In this document: in pieces, positions 4,301 to 5,799 of the stretch
Layout of the letters: each line of letters opens with the position of its first letter
How positions within the stretch are numbered: the first letter of the stretch is position 1
Assembly (NCBI GenBank): GCA_937902865.1
Contig: CALFNJ010000607.1
Location: forward strand, 1-5,799
Length of the DNA: 5,799 nt
Direction of reading: 5' to 3'
Source of the DNA: an uncultured Opitutaceae bacterium
GTDB taxonomy: Bacteria; Verrucomicrobiota; Verrucomicrobiia; Opitutales; Opitutaceae
Notes under the pieces: model-generated
Told to the model about the DNA's origin: nothing
The model's input: only the letters and a program-made list of their open reading frames with translations
Database searches by the model: none
Position numbers and translations under genes: made by a program

Positions 4301-5431
4301 TCAGCTCCGCGCTTCAAACGCCCCGTCCGCGCGTTTCACCACGAGGCGCTTCAGCTCGAGCATCATCAGGATCGCGGAAAGCTGCGCGGCGGACAGTCCG
4401 GTCTGACCGGCCAGGTCGTCGACCGACAAAATCTCGCCACCCGTGAAACCCGCGAAAACGCGGGCCTCGTCCTCCGTGAGATTCGCCGGCCGCCCGGCCA
4501 CCACGTCGGAGGCCTTTTCGCCGATCGCCGCCGGACGCAGGCCGTCGAGATAGTTCAACTCCGACAACAGGTCGTCGATGCTCGTCAGCAACGTCGCACC
4601 GTCGCGGATGAGCTGATGACAGCCCGCGCTCGAACTCTGGTCGATTCGTCCCGGCACGGCGAACAGCAGGCGGCCCTGCTCGCCGGCGAAACGCGCGGTG
4701 ATCATCGCGCCGCCGCTGACGTCGCTCTCCACCACCACGACCGCCTCGCACATCCCGGACACGATCCGATTGCGCATCGCAAAGGATTGCTTGTCCGCCC
4801 TGCGGCCGAAGGGGAATTCCGAGAGAATCGCGCCTGACTCCTCGAGTCGCCGATAGAGCGCCAGATTTTCCGGCGGGTAAACGATGTCGATGCCCGTGCC
4901 CAGCACCGCGGCCGTGCGTCCGCCCGCCTCGAGCGCGCCTTCATGCGCCGCGGTGTCGATGCCGCGCGCCAGGCCGCTGACCACGCAGAAGCCAAGACGG
5001 GCCAGATCACTTCCCAGTTTTCTCGCGACGCTCTGCCCATAGAGCGTGGTGCGCCGCGAGCCGACGATGGCGATCGACGGCTGGGAGAAATCGTACCCGC
5101 CCCGCCGATAAAGTCCGATCGGCGGATCGTTGATCTCCCGCAGCAAACGCGGATAGGCCGGATCTCTCGTCGTGAGGAACGACACACCCGCCTGCGTCAT
5201 CCGCTCCTCCTCACGAGCCAGATCGAAATGCTCGCGCCACGCCGCCAGCGTGCCGCTAATGACCGGCCCAACACCTTTTACCGCGCCAAGGCGCCGGGCG
5301 TCCGTCGTAAACACCGCACGCGGATCGCCGCCGAGTTCCTCCAGCAGCCGATTGAGCGTGATCGGTCCGATGTTCGGGAGCGCGTTCAGGGCGAGAAACG
5401 CCTGCTGCTCGGTCAGCTCGCTGGACGACAT
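4301..5431 (-). CDS. dprA: DNA-processing protein DprA (Smf)
   Basis: DprA binds incoming single-stranded DNA and loads RecA during natural transformation; it is widely conserved even where transformation is unproven. The 376-residue length is normal. The N-terminal helix-hairpin-helix region runs from about 16 to 62 (ALPNIGPITLNRLL and GAVKGVGP). The Rossmann-like core has IAIVGSRRTTLYG (120-132), VVSGLARGIDTAAHEGAL (150-167), AVLGTGIDIVYPPEN (175-189), FAMRNRIVSGM (217-227), GAMITARFAGEQGR (241-254) and GCHQLIRDGATLL (270-282). A C-terminal winged-helix domain occupies about 315-372. The ATG lies 8 nt after the stop of the upstream membrane gene, suggesting co-transcription; no Shine-Dalgarno is seen. 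No other competence gene is in the window. Confidence 0.97.
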   Translation of the reverse strand: MSSSELTEQQAFLALNALPNIGPITLNRLLEELGGDPRAVFTTDARRLGAVKGVGPVISGTLAAWREHFDLAREEERMTQAGVSFLTTRDPAYPRLLREINDPPIGLYRRGGYDFSQPSIAIVGSRRTTLYGQSVARKLGSDLARLGFCVVSGLARGIDTAAHEGALEAGGRTAAVLGTGIDIVYPPENLALYRRLEESGAILSEFPFGRRADKQSFAMRNRIVSGMCEAVVVVESDVSGGAMITARFAGEQGRLLFAVPGRIDQSSSAGCHQLIRDGATLLTSIDDLLSELNYLDGLRPAAIGEKASDVVAGRPANLTEDEARVFAGFTGGEILSVDDLAGQTGLSAAQLSAILMMLELKRLVVKRADGAFEARS

Positions 5432-5439
5432 GCCGGAGG

Positions 5440-5799
5440 TTAGGAACCGCCGCTCGCCGCACCCAAGTGAAAAAGCGTGGACGGATGTTTTCCGTCACGC
5501 CGCTGAAAGATACCTGACAAGGAGCGCGTTGAGCGCCGCTCGATGTCGAAGATAGGGCGAACCGTCCCGATGATCCGCGACTCGGCGGCGTCGACGCCCC
5601 CGCTCATCCCGTGCGGCAGCGCGCCGAGCCCGAGCCACAGCAGCTTCCAGGTGGTCTCGAAGAGCAGCACCGGCAGGAGCCGCACCGGGTAGCGCAGACC
5701 CAGCAGCGCCAGGAGCGACATGGCGACGAGCAGGCACAGCGTGACTCCCTCGTAGAGCGGCATCTCGCGCGCCTGCGCCAGCAGGGGCCACTTCACGCC
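5440..5799 (-). CDS. Small membrane protein, 5' end outside the window, atypical C-terminus
   Basis: The open frame enters from the right edge, so the true start is beyond 5799; the GTG at 5796 is unlikely to be the start. Counting from that GTG, two hydrophobic segments are evident, about 17-34 (VTLCLLVAMSLLALLGL) and 38-60 (VRLLPVLLFETTWKLLWLG). I recall uncharacterised bacterial proteins with the same LLGLRYPVRLLPVLLFE-type core, in which a further hydrophobic segment follows; here the sequence after about residue 75 turns polar and basic to the stop. Copy 2 of repeat F (5550-5579) lies exactly in that tail, so the C-terminus may have been replaced or truncated. The stop is 8 nt before the dprA start. 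Function unknown; possibly a degraded gene. Confidence 0.6.
   Translation of the reverse strand, partial: GVKWPLLAQAREMPLYEGVTLCLLVAMSLLALLGLRYPVRLLPVLLFETTWKLLWLGLGALPHGMSGGVDAAESRIIGTVRPIFDIERRSTRSLSGIFQRRDGKHPSTLFHLGAASGGS
5550..5579 (-). repeat. Repeat F, copy 2, inside the membrane-protein reading frame
   Basis: Read on the minus strand, this 30-nt stretch shares the exact core GGGACGGTTCGCCC and flanking bases with 318-348 (26 matching positions, four mismatches, one gap). Unlike the other copy it lies within an open frame, where it encodes roughly the SRIIGTVRPIF part of the membrane protein tail. Two copies in a window this short suggest a dispersed family, but the copy number in the genome is not known. 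Confidence 0.5.

Noticed and set aside
4163..4837. 224-aa open frame on the plus strand
   Set aside because: It begins inside repeat B', crosses A3 and then lies antisense to dprA.
1..5799. tRNA genes, rRNA genes, riboswitches, integrase or transposase genes
   Set aside because: I saw no cloverleaf, no conserved riboswitch core and no protein with transposase or integrase motifs.

Overview
This GC-rich chromosomal window carries six complete housekeeping-type genes plus one membrane-protein gene that runs off the right edge. The gaps between genes are unusually rich in inverted repeats. I infer a free-living Gram-negative bacterium, most likely Verrucomicrobiota of the Opitutales type. The reasons are the style of the proteins, the near absence of Shine-Dalgarno sequences (only tgt has a clear one), and the intergenic repeats. 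The lineage is an inference and was not tested by any search.

Layout from left to right. Positions 1-349 hold no gene; they contain a palindrome nested inside another palindrome and a copy of a third repeat that touches the 3' end of tgt. tgt (350-1486, minus) encodes tRNA-guanine transglycosylase. It is divergent from trpG/pabA (1533 or 1551 to 2117, plus), a class I glutamine amidotransferase, and the two share a short promoter region. A heptamer-built inverted repeat fills the gap to nrdR (2272-2739, plus), the zinc-ribbon/ATP-cone repressor of ribonucleotide reductase genes. An unrecognised 168-aa gene follows (2857-3363, plus). Positions 3364-3759 hold no gene but contain a second nested palindrome and a solitary 9-bp tandem repeat. 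A HIT-family nucleotide hydrolase (3760-4101, plus) converges with dprA (4301-5431, minus), a single-strand DNA/RecA loader; two more inverted repeats separate them. Directly upstream of dprA in the same direction is the 3' part of a small membrane protein gene (5440 to beyond 5799, minus).

The genes do not form one pathway. They cover tRNA modification, tryptophan or folate amidotransfer, dNTP control, nucleotide hydrolysis and DNA processing.

The least ordinary signals are: (i) a TGT lacking all three cysteines of the usual zinc site; (ii) three REP/BIME-like hairpin pairs, every arm preceded by GTAG, two of them sitting in the loop of a larger, unrelated palindrome; (iii) several other repeat families whose arms are made of 7-, 8- or 9-bp tandem units; (iv) a repeat copy lying in the C-terminal coding region of the membrane gene. 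No transposase, CRISPR array, tRNA or rRNA gene is visible.
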